A stretch of 64,000 bases of DNA from Otatea glauca (GCA_036346275.1 CM070717.1:12459178-12523177), one strand, 5' to 3'. Numbered from the stretch's first letter, positions 23,078-35,030 are shown. The notes: generated by a model from the sequence alone, not told the origin. Made by a program: numbers and translations.

Positions 23078-24139
23078 GACACAAGAGAGAAAGATGACTC
23101 GATCTTGGGATAGAGTGAAGACTTAGGAACCCAATACTGAACCATACGAGACCTCAGAGTACCAGCCACAGAAGAAGACTGGACTCGAGTGTCTCTCTGA
23201 CGCTCAACTCTCACATGATCAGGAGCAACTCTGGTAGATAATCTAGGAGTCAAAGCGGGTTGGCACGCTGTGGTGCAAAGGCGGACCATCCCAATGAAGG
23301 CTGCTGGATCTCCTACCGAAAACACCACACGCCATCGATATCTACCTCGATGGGAAAAAGCGAGGAATATCAAGAGGACAATGAAAGATCGACTACGAAC
23401 AGCTCGGGACTAAAACTCGATGAACTAGCATGAAAACCAAGTCCCGGGCGCCAAAAAAACAAAGCGACTCTCTAACTTTGTCTAGAAGCGGTGTGTGTCT
23501 TAGGAGCACTCAAAATGCTGGGATGATCTGAATACCCTAAGAGCGACAACACGCTCACGCCGAGTGATCTTGGCGCGCTGAGCGTAAATCGCTAGGTGAC
23601 CATCTTCTTACAGAAGGTGCATGTGTACTTCGCATTGCTAGAGGCAGAAGCAATAGGAGTAACACCCTTCTAGTTAGAAGTCCTATGGACAACCCCAGCG
23701 ACCTAAACACGGTGGTACTCACTCAGGAGCTACCACAATCTCACCACTCTTGGAGCCGCACAATTGTGGGAGGATGCGCCGGCGTGCTCAAGGGATCAAA
23801 TCCTAAACCTTGATTGAATCTACTAATCTTGGATTGGTCTAGAATAAGATTGTGCTTCTTCTTGCCTCCAACAAACTTCTCGAGAGTGCTCATAAGATAC
23901 TGGCAATCTCGGAAGAAAGAAGCACAAGAAGAACAGGGGGAAGGAGAGGAAGAAGAATAACCAGAAAGAGAAGATCTCTCAGCACGTGCTTTTTGTTCCC
24001 TTAGCACGGCTGCCTCAATCTTGAGGGCCTCACAAGAAAAGCAAGGAGCATCTCTAATCCTAAGGGTTTGGTCTTTTAACTTCTTCTTAAGCTCGACATG
24101 GATTTGATCCACATCATCCATAACCCCAACACACAACAA
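23078..24139 (-). pseudogene. Element C gag C-terminal tail
   Basis: Continuation of gag toward the protease. 23741-24139 encodes a charged, helix-prone segment (VELKKKLKDQTLRIRD, LEKFVGGKKKHNLILDQSK) homologous to the tail of element D gag (LERFTKGKKNLNMILDQSR). 23074-23373 encodes RMVQYWVPKSSLYP, the conserved QYW[VI]PK motif just before protease. Several frame breaks separate the parts. Confidence 0.75.
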
Positions 24140-24215
24140 GCAACCTGTTTTTGACTTAACTAGTAAGTCCTTAGCAAGTTATCATACTTGACATTCAAAG
24201 CATCATTGTCAAGTT

Positions 24216-25844
24216 TTATTTGCCTCTGACCCTCACATGGTATTGGGTCCTTAGAAGCATGCAATTCAAGTTCATCATTTCTAGCGAAAGCTTTCTAAGG
24301 AGTTCGCTCATGGCATTAATTTCGGCAAGCAATTTAGGGCAATTAGCACAAGATGGAGTGGAGTGAGCATGAAGAAAACTAGCCTCAACAGGAATAGCAT
24401 CAACAGAACTAGTGCTAGCATTCTTCAACCTAAGACCATCAAGTTCAACAAGCACACTATCATGTATGGTCCTTAGGTTCTCCAACTCCACAAGAATAGC
24501 ATCACACAAAGAGCAATCATCAGTGACTCGGGAGGGAGAAGATCTAAGTGAAGCTAACTCCCGAGTCAAGGTACCTACTTCCTTCTCAAGCTCCGTACAC
24601 CTAGCTCTAGCTCTAGCTTGAAATTTTCCTAATTTGCAGAAAGCTTCGTTGAGCTGGTCATAGGAGGGTACCTCATCCGAGTCGCTGTAGAGCTCGGAGT
24701 CGCTGATGTCGTTGGTGTCAGCCATGAAGGACATGCCGGAGAAGTCGTCGCCGCCCTTCTTCCCTTGCGGATCATCCTCGCCCTCATCGCTCCATGTCTC
24801 CGTGTCAGAGAGGTTGATGTCGTCAAGCGCGGCGAGGACGCGGTGGAAGAGCTTCTTGTTCTTGGAGAAGTTGCGGTACTTCTTCTCGTGTGCCGGTTCA
24901 CGAACTGGAGGCTTCTTGTTGCGGTTCTTGTCGGTGTAGTTGTTCTTGCCTGAACCGCCAACGTCGTTCTTGCCCTTCTCCAGCTTGGGACAGTTCGCCC
25001 GAATGTGGTTGGGACCACCACACTCGAAGCAGGTGATCATGCCACCTCTCTTCCTCTCTCTCACCCTCTTGTATGCATGAGAAAACTTGCGAGCAAGAAG
25101 AGCAAGCTCATTTTCTGGAAATTTTTCCAGTTGGTCATCGCTTAGCTGGCAAAGGGCGGAAAGAGAGAAACCAATAGAAGGATCAGAAGAAGAAGATCCA
25201 ATGAGATCGGTGACCAAAGCCATCGACTGAGATTTTGTCTTCCGAGAAACGACATCGATCTCATGAGTCTTGAGGCGGGAATTAAGCCCGTCAAGAGTCA
25301 GAGTCGATAAGTCGGTGGTGTCCTTGATGGTGGTCACCTTCATCTCCCAAACCCAAAGGTCGAGTGCGGTCAAGAAATGTCGAGCATTGTCCGAGTTAGG
25401 GTATATGCAACCAACTGCTCGGAGGTCGCTCAAAATATTTGTAAACCAACCAAAACACTCGTCGAGACTCTCACTAGCGCGTTGATCAAATTTATTGTAC
25501 TCGCACTTGAACTTGTCCTGCCTCACAGTCTTGATTTGAGTAGAGCCCTCATGGTATGCATCGAGGGTTACCCAAATCTCGTGAGCGGAGCGAAGGTGAG
25601 AAATCCTATCATACTCACCGCGGCTAAGACCATGTATGAGAATGTTCCTTGCCTTAGCATTCGCCTCAACGTCAACCATATTGATGGTCGTGACATTTTC
25701 ATCAGCAGGAACCTCATACGGGTGTTTCACCTTCTGCCATATCGTAAACCACAGGCGTGATGTATGACTCCATCCGGACTTCCAAAAAGGAAAATCAACT
25801 CCATTAAAGATGGGAGGCTTGGTGGAATATTTGTCCGTCGCCAT
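24216..25844 (-). CDS. Element C gag polyprotein, main open frame (542 codons)
   Basis: Begins MATDKYSTKPPIFNG 41 bp inside the primer-binding site. Residues about 60-180 form the Copia gag (UBN2) domain, including RISHLRSAHEIWVTLD and LTALDLWVWEMKVTTIKD. The CCHC knuckle CFECGGPNHIRANC is near residues 271-284, followed by a Lys-rich RNA-binding stretch. Then come an acidic region (DDINLSDTETWSDEGEDD) and a predicted coiled coil with heptad Leu (about 390-500). The length exceeds that of ordinary Copia gag, as in Sireviruses. Residues 22-37 diverge from element A, suggesting a compensated frameshift. It ends in a premature stop at 24216; the tail continues in other frames. Confidence 0.9.
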   Translation of the reverse strand: MATDKYSTKPPIFNGVDFPFWKSGWSHTSRLWFTIWQKVKHPYEVPADENVTTINMVDVEANAKARNILIHGLSRGEYDRISHLRSAHEIWVTLDAYHEGSTQIKTVRQDKFKCEYNKFDQRASESLDECFGWFTNILSDLRAVGCIYPNSDNARHFLTALDLWVWEMKVTTIKDTTDLSTLTLDGLNSRLKTHEIDVVSRKTKSQSMALVTDLIGSSSSDPSIGFSLSALCQLSDDQLEKFPENELALLARKFSHAYKRVRERKRGGMITCFECGGPNHIRANCPKLEKGKNDVGGSGKNNYTDKNRNKKPPVREPAHEKKYRNFSKNKKLFHRVLAALDDINLSDTETWSDEGEDDPQGKKGGDDFSGMSFMADTNDISDSELYSDSDEVPSYDQLNEAFCKLGKFQARARARCTELEKEVGTLTRELASLRSSPSRVTDDCSLCDAILVELENLRTIHDSVLVELDGLRLKNASTSSVDAIPVEASFLHAHSTPSCANCPKLLAEINAMSELLRKLSLEMMNLNCMLLRTQYHVRVRGK

Positions 25845-25884
25845 GGCTCTTGAGACCGGTCAAGATCTATGGAAGAGCAAAACC

Positions 25885-25899
25885 GGCTCTGATACCAAT
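25885..25899 (-). other. Element C primer-binding site
   Basis: Minus strand ATTGGTATCAGAGCC, complementary to the 3' end of initiator Met tRNA, directly inside the 5' LTR. Intact. Confidence 0.92.
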
Positions 25900-27402
25900 T
25901 GAAGGACAGAGATGGCGAACAGAGGGTGGTGAATGGTCGCAAATAAAATTTCCCCCAAAATACTCCAACAAAAACCTCGACAAGATCGCTCAAAGGAAAT
26001 CGTGAAAAACCTAAAAAACTAGACAACTATGTGTACCCCAAGCTTGCATGGATAAGTACCATAAAATATGTGGGGATTTTTTAGTCACAATACTGGTTGT
26101 CTAGTATCCAAGATAAAGAGGAATCAATTCAAACTCTTGCTTTTAGAAAGGACATCAATTCAAATCACAAAAGTCACTTTCAGAAAAGCAAAAGCAGAAT
26201 TTCCAGAACTTGTCCTCAATTTGCACAGGAGGTTGGTGGGTTTCTGCAACTCACAAAATTTTGAGACTTTTTCTCCCTATGAGCATCAGAGTCGTGAAGA
26301 ACTCCAATATTTTTCTGCAAGTGGATGTCAGAGTCCCCCACCTCCTCCTACAAGAATCACTTGAAAAAGATTTTTCTAGATTTTTATAGAAATCAAACAC
26401 TGACTGCTGCGCGAAGAACAAATTCTGAACAAAGTTGGAACTTGGAAGAAAAGATGTTCTCTACTCAATCCAAGAGTGCAAAGAGATGTAAAACCATATG
26501 AACACACTCAAAACATCCAAGATCAGCAGCATTTAGAAGGAGGGGAGGCAAATCCAAATTACATGAAAGTAAATTGCGAGAATGTAATTGCGGGAAAGTA
26601 AATGCTAAATTTAAATTGCGTAAAGTAAAGACATAATGTAAATGCGCAAAATAAATTCAGAGGTGGATGGATAAAACTTTCATTTGTGGAAGGAGAGGTT
26701 ACAAAGCCTCACTTTCATGTGGGCAAAGCTCAATGGAGCATTCACAAACCTCAAAACCTTCAAGGGAAGAAGGCTACCCCTCCACCCCTATTTATACTAC
26801 TCTTGGGCCACCTACCACCCTTGGATGAGTCCCTCAACCCTAGAGCACTCATCTAAGGGCTAGGATTAACCCACACACACAGCCATGCAAGGGCTAACCC
26901 AAAACCCACACACATACCGGGTTTTCTTGCACGGTTTTCAAAGCATACTACCTAGACCCGCTAACCTATCAACTAGACCTCAATCCGACGGCTCTCATTG
27001 ATCCACGCGGCATCTAGCTAGCATCATGTCCTTTCCTTGTCTTCTTGACTTGCCCGGACTCCATCTCCGATCATCTTCCGGTGATCTCCCAACCGTTTGG
27101 ACCTCCGACGCTCCTCGCCTAGTCCCGGTCATCCTTCGCCTCACCATGACCTAGCACCGTCGTCCTGCAACCATCAAAAATAAGGAAACTCCTCACATAG
27201 CAATGCCCACAATGATGTGCAATAAACCATCCAACTCATCACTACCGCGTCCATAAGACCGGTACTGCCACTCCTGGTAGAGACAACTCAAAATGCTTCA
27301 TTTTGAAAATCAATCCAAATCAAACTCAAACTTGAGCACACCTTGCTCAAATAAAGTCAAATACTCATCACAAACATGGATGGACCTCCACATGGTCCTT
27401 CA
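25900..27402 (-). mobile_element. 5' LTR of element C
   Basis: 1503 bp, same termini as the 3' LTR, preceded on its inner side by the primer-binding site. The promoter-like TATAAATAG on the minus strand lies at 26789-26798. Differences from the 3' LTR are mainly single substitutions, many of them C/T or G/A transitions, as expected from methylated DNA decay. Confidence 0.95.
26789..26798 (-). promoter_or_regulatory. TATA box of the element C 5' LTR
   Basis: Minus-strand TATAAATAGG at the same LTR position as in elements A and B; presumed promoter for the genomic RNA of C. Confidence 0.6.
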
Positions 27403-27407
27403 TCCTT

Positions 27408-29059
27408 ATTGCCTAATTTAAATTAAGAAATTGAGTTTGCTTCATTTGGACATTCCTAGCAAAAGTTATGAGGAGATGAATCAAATGAGGCAAACGGAAA
27501 AATAAAAAGAAATTTCTGGGATTTGAACCATAGACCTCGGTTTTGGCTACAAGTCTCTTGTGACAAAGTTACATGCAAAAATATTTGAGTCTCACCTACA
27601 CTCACTTCTTTGGATCGTAGCAAACAGCTCGGCCAACAATTGAGGTCTTGGCGCGATAAAGAAGAAGAGCTCGGGAGCAACTACAGATCAGCAAGCAGGG
27701 TCCTGGAGCAGCTCACACCTGCATTCACCCATGGCGGAGCTAGGCCGTGATTGCACCAGTGGCTGGAGGTTGGCGTGGCAGTGCGCTTGGCCGAGCTTTT
27801 CGTGTGCAAAGGGTTCAGATCGATTGAGAGAAGCTTGCAAACGGTGCTAACTTGCAGACAACCTGACGAACGAGCGAGGTCAGCTACCGAAGGAATGAAT
27901 CTCAATGAATTAAGTTTTCCACGAGCTCACCTGAACTTCGCTTGCACGAAAGAATGGCTCGCTGCCCGATTCCAGCTCCTTCGAGATTTCAGCGGAGAGA
28001 ACGAAATGCAGCGAGAGGTGGACAGGAGGTTAGCTACTGATCTTTATGGCAGAGTGAAGGCAGCAGGTGGCTTCGGAATGGGCACCGACGGAGAGGACAA
28101 TGCTGGTTAGCTGCAGCCGCGTGGCGCCTGTTCTCTATGTGAGCTCGTGCATGGCTGGCTTCTGCGTGGGATGGAGTAGAGAGGAGGGAGAGTGGGAAGG
28201 AAAGGAGGAGATGACTGGTGAGGCTGGGTGGTGGCCCCTCGAGCTAGTAGAGCCCAGTATCAGGGTCTACAATTCATCGAGCTGGTCGCTGTCTACTGTA
28301 GCTGCGAAATTCCAGGACAACGTTTGGTGTTGGTTTGGAGTGGCTCAACAGTGTTTCTAACTTGCTCGAAAATTTTTGAGAAAAATCATGGAAGTATCCC
28401 ACTGAATTTAGTTTTTATTTTATTCTTTTCATCTCATGCCCTGCTGTGGTTTTCGAAAAGTAATTCTTAGAATTTGACTAATTTTTGATCAGTTTTCAAT
28501 TTTTCCTATACAACAAATCAACTTAATTTTATATGACATTTTTTTTTGGATAACTCTGATAACTATTGGGAGTTACCATAAAAATTTAAGGTGATTATCA
28601 GTTATATATATTTTTATAAAATTCGGACATTGATAATATCATATTAAATTATCCCTGCTTTTGATTTCTTTTCGATAATAAATTGGTTCACATGTCTTTG
28701 AAATTTTTTGGAGGTGTCTAGGGGATGAGTTGGGATTTATGTGAATTTTTTCAGATTTTATCTCTTAAGTGGTTTTGTGTTTTGTGTTGTTGAGTAGAAA
28801 AAGCAAATTATACAAAGTATCTTCTTAAAACCCAGAATTCAAGGAAATTTTGAAAAGATTTTCATAGTTGCTCATTTTAGTTTAAAAATTTTAATGTAGC
28901 AACTTATCCTTTTCTTTTTAGGTTAAAATACAAGAGAGTAATAAGAGAAAGATAATGTTTAGAATGAAAATCTTGGTTTCACATGAATTCTTTATTCAAT
29001 TCCATTTTCAAATCTTAAATTTTTATGTTTCCTATTTTTTAAATTACTGGGATGTTACA
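27408..29059 (-). mobile_element. Long Gypsy LTR, 5' portion (continuation of 13220-16548)
   Basis: Resumes after the TCCTT duplication and ends at 29059 with minus-strand TGTAACATCCC, the start seen in the other long LTRs (46295 and 56606). With the left part it makes an LTR of about 5 kb. A GC-rich middle (27600-28250) precedes an AT-rich end (28400-29059), as in the other two. ORFs 27751-28110 and 27681-27905 lie in the GC-rich part and are not considered genes. Confidence 0.7.
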
Positions 29060-29197
29060 CAATCACTTCTAACCTAAGAACCTATAGAAATTATTGTTAA
29101 CACCCCCTTTTAAGTCATCTATCACAATCCATTTTTTTCTAAAAATTTAAGATCCGACTTAGATGAAGAGATAGTGATGTACCATTCTGTAGTAGTG
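29060..29197. mobile_element. CACTA-type terminus (right end)
   Basis: Ends at 29197 with TACCATTCTGTAGTAGTG; on the minus strand this is CACTACTACAGAATGG, sharing CACTACTACA with the terminus at 49574. Inside are CTTCTAACCTAAGAACCTAT and ATAGTGATG repeats. ACT (29198-29200) would be the 3-bp duplication. The Gypsy LTR ending at 29059 inserted into this element. Confidence 0.6.
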
Positions 29198-29553
29198 ACT
29201 GATGTCTGTGTATTATTTGCCAAATTTTATGAAACATATACTGTTCTCAGAAATTCTTTTATCAACACTATTTTTAATGTATGGTGCAATGTTTGTTTTT
29301 GCAAAAACAAAAAGCATCTCAACTCCAAAGTTCATAACATTTTTTGGAGAGGCACCTCAGATTATTTAGAACCTAAATAAAATATTCTCAGACATTGCAC
29401 AGTTTTGATTTAATTTTTGAAATTCGAAAAGCACTGCTAGGAAGTGTAAAAAGTATTTTCTTTAATGCAGAAAATTTCTGAAAATTCATGGTAAATGCAG
29501 GGGAATATTTTGCCCACTCAAAAAATAATTTGTAGGAAATTAGGGATGTTACA
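29198..29553 (-). mobile_element. Second long Gypsy LTR fragment (5' end only)
   Basis: AT-rich, ending at 29553 with GGGATGTTACA; the minus strand starts TGTAACATCCCTAATTTCC, like the LTR starts at 29059 and 46295. The CACTA terminus at 29197 interrupts it. The remainder is not identifiable in the window. The ORF 29174-29380 is not convincing. Confidence 0.5.
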
Positions 29554-29855
29554 AATAAACATTGTGATGTTTCACATATACATTCGTAATTGGTTCATAG
29601 GGTCTTATCCTACAATGCCATCGTTTACAACATGAAAATATTGCTCTTTCGCATCATCTTGCAAGTGCACAGCAAACTAACTCGAGCATGATGACTTATC
29701 TAGCTAGTCTCATGAGGTTAGACAAGAATTGAAATAATCTGTCATTTTCATTTCTCGACATAAAGTTAATATTTGAAGCCCACTATGGTAAAGTGTATTG
29801 ATTTTCTAGACGACCAACAAGAAATACGTCAAAAAGTATTGACTGAAACAGTTGA
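29554..29855. other. CACTA-like subterminal piece and unassigned DNA left of element D
   Basis: No gene. Contains ATTGTGATGTTTCACATATA and TAATTGGTTCATAGG, resembling CACTA subterminal repeats. It ends with GTTGA, the left duplication of element D. By position it should be continuous with the TNP2 region right of 44600, but I see no TNP2 coding here. Confidence 0.35.
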
Positions 29856-31093
29856 TGTAGGATCGATATACACTAAACTAGCAATCAGAGGGGGGTGAAT
29901 GATTGCACGGAAGCTCAAATCGAATTTTTGATCAACTAAAAATTTACCCAAATTCGGACTCAAATAATTGCTTCGTATTCAACAAAATAGAGTAGATACG
30001 TTTGGTAAATCGAGAAGTCGTGGAGATCCAACTGTCGGATTGGCATGCAATTTGAACTGTCGAAAGTAGATTCCAATACGAATCTAATACAAAAAGAATC
30101 AGCTCGATCGGACGAATGGATCAAAAGTTATTAACCTCCCAAGGTTACTATGACAGATTACGACGAGAACTGACCTAACCCTAATTCCGTGATTAATCAC
30201 AATCTACAAAAGATTACCAACGAAACTTTGAGAGACATTAATTTGATTCCCTAGGAAGGTTTTGAATGGATCAAATCAGGATTAAACTCGTTGAATCAAG
30301 AGAGACAATGAACCAATCTATAAAAGCCAAACCGGGCAAACAAAACGGAAAACATTGCAGCAAACCTCGCCCATGAACAGTAAAAACGATAGTTACTGTA
30401 GCAACCACGGATGACTGTAGCTACACGAGAAGACTTGCTTTGGTGCGTTCGGCTCGCTGAAGGAATTAAGAATTTTATTTCTTTTTGTCTAGTATGGTTA
30501 CAGTACTCAAAACAAAAGAGTACAAACTCTAATACCCAGCTCTCTTATCTAAACAGGAGACATCTCTCTCCTATTTATGATGAGCAACAATTCGCATGCA
30601 TAACCACCTGGCCCAACATGACCTAATGCATGCAAACTGCCCCAAACAATTACAACTGCACACGTACGGCCTACTTGCTGCATTCACGTGACTAACCCAG
30701 CCTTAATGTGCACCGTTCTCTAGCCCGAACGTCCTGCATGACATCCTTGACCATCAAGACTTCGATTCCTCCCTGAACCTAGTCTCGAACCTCAGTTCGT
30801 CCACGAACCTAGTTCCAGTCCCGTCATCGACCACGTTCGCCCTCAAGCAACACCTGCACATGAACAAACACAAAACTGTGTACGAGCACAAGTCCACGAC
30901 TTGATTCAAGATCAATCCATGCAACTACTCACACGAGCGCATTGCATCAAGCAAAACTATTACCATGCTATCACAAGCATATCAATCAATCATCTGAAAT
31001 AGCACATGCAAAAGCACTACACATGCAATGAGCACAACCACTTTGCAATGCCAATTTCATCACTAAGTCAATTTTTCAGCACATGATTTCACA
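29856..31093 (-). mobile_element. 3' LTR of element D
   Basis: 1238 bp from TGTAGGATCGATATAC to GCACATGATTTCACA; the same sequence recurs at 35031-36114 plus 44424-44595. A minus-strand CATAAATAG promoter-like box lies at 30571-30579. A polypurine tract follows on its inner side. Confidence 0.9.
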
Positions 31094-32768
31094 ATCTCCC
31101 CCTTGATGAAAACATTGGCAACACCACTTAGAATTGAATATTGTCATTCATCTCACAAGAAAAGTTTTTGAAATCAAAAAGGTTTTAAAATCAAAAGTCA
31201 AAGTGAAAAACACAAAATCTCCCCCTTTGACAAATATGCAACGTGAAAAACTCCCCTAGGTCAAAATAAGAAAAATCACCCCGTAAGAAGAAAAACGTGA
31301 GTGAATGATTGAATACCACTTGTACAAGAAAATGTGCATGTGTGAAGCATATATAAAGTTCTCCAAAATTCTGCAAAGTAGAAAAATTCTCCCCCTTTGA
31401 CAATGGATTCATCAAGAACACAAAAGAGAGAAAACAAAAACTTTTTTTATGTTTGACATTTTTTTTGTATGTAATGAGCATTCTAAGTCATCCACAAATG
31501 TAGCAAATTCATCACCAAGCCATGCTATCAAAAATACTTGCACCCTCAAATCTACACAAAAACAATGTAGAGTAAGCATAACTAGAAATCAAGTAATATT
31601 AACAATTTATTGCATGGCATGATCTCCCTTACTTAACTACTTCAAAACCTAAAATTTTTGTGCAAATCATTGATACCTTTTTGTAAAGAAAAACTGACTT
31701 ATTGATTGATTGCAATAATAATAATTGCAACGAATTATATGCACCACCAGCCTTACTTTTCAACCATGCCAAGCAATCACAAGCTTAAGGTTTCATGGTT
31801 TTGGTCATACACAACCTCTTCCAAGTTCATATCAAAGTGCAATGATAAACAGTCTGGTAAAGAAGAAGTGCGATAGTACATAACCTTTATCTTGCATTAA
31901 TCAACAATCACTCTTTGAGCTTTAGCACTTAACTTTGATAAATTTCATATTTAGCACTTTTTGAGCAGGATCAAGATAGCCAAGAAAGTTCAACCATGAC
32001 AAGATTTAATTCAAGTTGCCATTCCAATTAAATAGTCATGACATAAATTACACCATATATGCATAAATATGAAGTTGCAAAGACCTTGTAACATAAACAT
32101 GGCTTCAAATGACATATGTGTATCAAATACAATGCTCATTACTTTTTCATTATTTTTATCATTTTTTTGTTTTTCATTTAAGAAACACACAAAATAAAAA
32201 GTATGTTACAAAATATTACAAAGTTTTTAAAAAATCCCCCTCAAAACAACATCTTAAAAACTTTCTTCAAAATTGTCACCGAACGGGATTAATTTTATAA
32301 ACAAAAGTCTAAAAGAACAATCCTCTCAATACGCAAATGAAAGAAATTTTCACCAAAAGTCCATGAACTCCCCCTCAAACGAATAACCAATGAAATCAAA
32401 AGAGAGATGATGATATACATGTGTTTGAGTTATCATGGTATGTTCAGTTAAGCATAAGCATATAAATAAGTATTAAGCTTGAAAAGGCATGATATAAGAT
32501 ATAACATAATTGAACATGCCAGGGGATACATATGAGCATATAAGCAAACATCTCATCTCATACCACAATTAGATATCTGAGAATGTAAAAGATATGAGTG
32601 TATAAAATATCTCACAAAGTACGTGAAGAATTATCGCACATGCCTCTTGAAGGCCATCTCAAGAGTGAGAACCATCCAAGTCTTGATCACATCTTGCAAA
32701 AGACCAAGTTCCACTAAACTTCTGTTCTCCAACCCGCATCTGAAAAACCTACATAGCACTAGAAGATG
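31094..32768 (-). other. Element D noncoding region with polypurine tracts
   Basis: 1.7 kb, AT-rich, no supportable ORF. Minus-strand G-rich tracts: 31095-31106 (CAAGGGGGAGAT, next to the LTR), 31212-31222 (AAAGGGGGAGAT), 31388-31399 (AAAGGGGGAGAAT), 32235-32242 (GAGGGGGA) and 32367-32376 (GAGGGGGAG). Five tracts is more than elements B and C show. Confidence 0.75.
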
Positions 32769-34978
32769 TCAAGGCCCGGTACTGGGGTTAGAAATAAAGC
32801 ATTTAGGAATCCAGTACTGAGAGACACGACACACAGCAGTAGGCACAACACGAGTATTCTTATGCACAAAATTAGATTTGCCCTTTCCCGTGTTTCTAGC
32901 AACAAAAGGTGTTTGCATCACCCTAGGCACATAATGAGGAGTAAAGCATGCCTGTCTGAAATTAGATCTAGCCTTAGCCTTTTCTTTCTTTTGTTGTTTG
33001 GCTAGTCTAAAGCAAAAATCTACTAGGTGTCCATCTCTACCACAATGAGTGCAAGTGTACTTAACACGATGTTTAACTTTAGAAGTACAAGCAACATTTG
33101 CATTCCTTATAGTAGAAGATAAAACTCCAGCAGACTTAAAAACAATTTTCTTAGGCTCATTAACAATTTCAAATTTTCCACTTTCAAGTGCCTTGACAAC
33201 AGTGGGAGCATGTGATTTATGATGAGCATAAGAATCAAAACCTATACCTTTGTTATGAATGCTAACCCTTGATTGATCCAAAATCATGTTTAGGTTTTTC
33301 TTTCCTTTAGTGAAACGTTCTAAAGATTTTTCCAAATAATCAACCTTTCGAGAAAGAGTTAAACAATTATTACAGGGAACGTCCACTTTTTCTTTTTTCT
33401 TGCGACAAGTTGAGCATGAAAGAACCTCATGTGTGAGCAAATCATTTGTCATTTGAGAAACTCTAGCATTAGCATCATGCAACTTCAATTCAAGAATTGA
33501 ACATTTAGAACAAGAAGTTGATTCATCCAAATCAAAAGTAGAGCAACTTGCATCTTTAATTTGTTTGCAATTCAAAGCAACAAGTTTCTCATTCTTCTCA
33601 ATTTCATCTCTATGCTTATCAAGAGTTGAAGCATGAATATTTTTTAGTGAAGTAAGCTCAGAATAAATTAAGTCACATGATTTGCAAGCATCATCATCAG
33701 GAATCAAAGATTTAAGTCTAGCAATTTCAGCATTCAAAGATTCCACAAGAACCTCATGTTTTTTAATTTTCTTGTTACGTTTATCAAGCAATTTACTAAG
33801 ATGAGCAACAGCAATAGCTAATTCATCGTAAGAAGGTTCTACCTCATTGAAGTCATTGTCATGATCATCATCGGTGCAGCTGTCACTTCTTTTAGCCATA
33901 AGACACAACCCTGTCAATTCATGCTTGCTTGGAATTGTTGTGTCATCTTCACTGCTCTTCTAATCCACATCGCTCAGATTTACTTGTTCAAGAGCGGAAA
34001 GAACCTGGTGGACAACTTTGCGGTTGATGAAGCTCTTCTTCTTTCTATCACTTGGAGAGAACTTCTTCTTCACTTTTCTTTTGTCATTGTCCTTCTCCCT
34101 TGATGCTTTACCTACAAGTTTAGGACAATTTAAACGAATGTGGTTGAGATCACCACACTCATAGCATCTTGGAGGGCCACCACTAACTCTCTTCCTCATT
34201 CTCACATTCTGCAAAGCTTTATTAAAACGAGAAGAGAGTGATGCCAAGTCTTCTTCCGGAAATTCGTCAATCTGTTCATCGGTTAGTGAAGACAAGAAAG
34301 ACAAAGCAAAACTTGAAGAAGCATTATTATGAGACATGCTAGATTGGGAGGTCAAAGCAATTGATTTGTGATCATTCTTCCTAGCAAGAACATCCAACTC
34401 ATGAGTTTTTAATTTAGCGAAAAGAACATCTAAAGTAACTGTACTCATGACAGTTGATTCTCTAATGGATGTAACTTTCATCTCCCAAATAGGCATGTCT
34501 GAAGCACCAAGTAATTGTCGAGCATTAGCATCATCATCATAGCTAACTCCAACAACACGCAAATTACTAAGAATTTTATTAAAACGTGCAAACAAATCAT
34601 CTAGCGACTCACCAGGCTTCATCTCAAATCGCATGTATTCTTTCTTATATATATCTGGCGAACCTCTTTGACAGTGTTTGATCCTTCATGATAGTCACAA
34701 AGAGATTTCCATACCTCATATGTGTTTCGAAGATGAACCACTCGATTGAAATCGCTGCGTCCCAAGCCCTGGGTGATCATGTTGCGCGCCTTGCTGTTTG
34801 CTTCAACATGTGTGCGATTGGTGTCGTTGATGTTGTCGTTCTCAGGGACTTCGTACGGCTTGTAAGCCATCTCCCAAATTGCGAAGCCCTATGACTGGAT
34901 GAATGCCTCCATCTTGGCCTTCCAAAACTGAAAATCAACACCATCAAACACACACGGTTTTGTCGAATAACGAGCCAT
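32769..34978 (-). pseudogene. Element D gag polyprotein, nearly intact
   Basis: Starts MARYSTKPCVFDG at 34978. A TAG at 34889-34891 and one frameshift near 34640 interrupt the N-terminal third. From 34634 to 32769 the frame is continuous except for a single TAG at about 33959. The gag domain includes VVHLRNTYEVWKSLCDY and WEMKVTSIRESTVMSTVTLD. The first CCHC knuckle is CYECGDLNHIRLNC (about 34110-34170). A long coiled coil runs through 33300-33830 with paired Cys (CKSC, CSKC, CSTC, CNNC), and a second finger-like CTHCGRDGHLVDFC lies near 33010-33060. The frame stops shortly after QYWIPKCF, where protease should start but does not. It resembles element C gag throughout. Confidence 0.88.
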
Positions 34979-35016
34979 GAATCTAATCTCCAGTTAAGAT
35001 AAATTAGAAAAACCGT

Positions 35017-35030
35017 GCTCTGATACCACT
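35017..35030 (-). other. Element D primer-binding site
   Basis: Minus strand AGTGGTATCAGAGC, initiator Met-tRNA type, directly inside the 5' LTR. Confidence 0.9.

Larger units (their letters stand above)
16544..27407 (-). mobile_element. Complete Ty1/Copia element C (Sirevirus-like), 10.85 kb
   Basis: Element at 16549-27402 with perfect 5-bp duplications TCCTT at 16544-16548 and 27403-27407. Order on the minus strand: 5' LTR 25900-27402, primer-binding site 25885-25899, gag, protease, integrase, reverse transcriptase, RNase H, 1.8 kb noncoding region, polypurine tract, 3' LTR 16549-18052. The integrase-before-reverse-transcriptase order is diagnostic for Copia. Size, 1.5 kb LTRs, long coiled-coil gag tail and repeated polypurine tracts fit Sireviruses. 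Stops and frameshifts make it non-autonomous now. By hand count the LTRs differ at about 48 of 1503 positions (about 3%). Confidence 0.95.

Noticed and set aside
27751..28110. 119-codon plus-strand ORF
   Set aside because: Within the GC-rich part of a Gypsy LTR, no recognisable domain, not conserved in the sister LTRs by eye.
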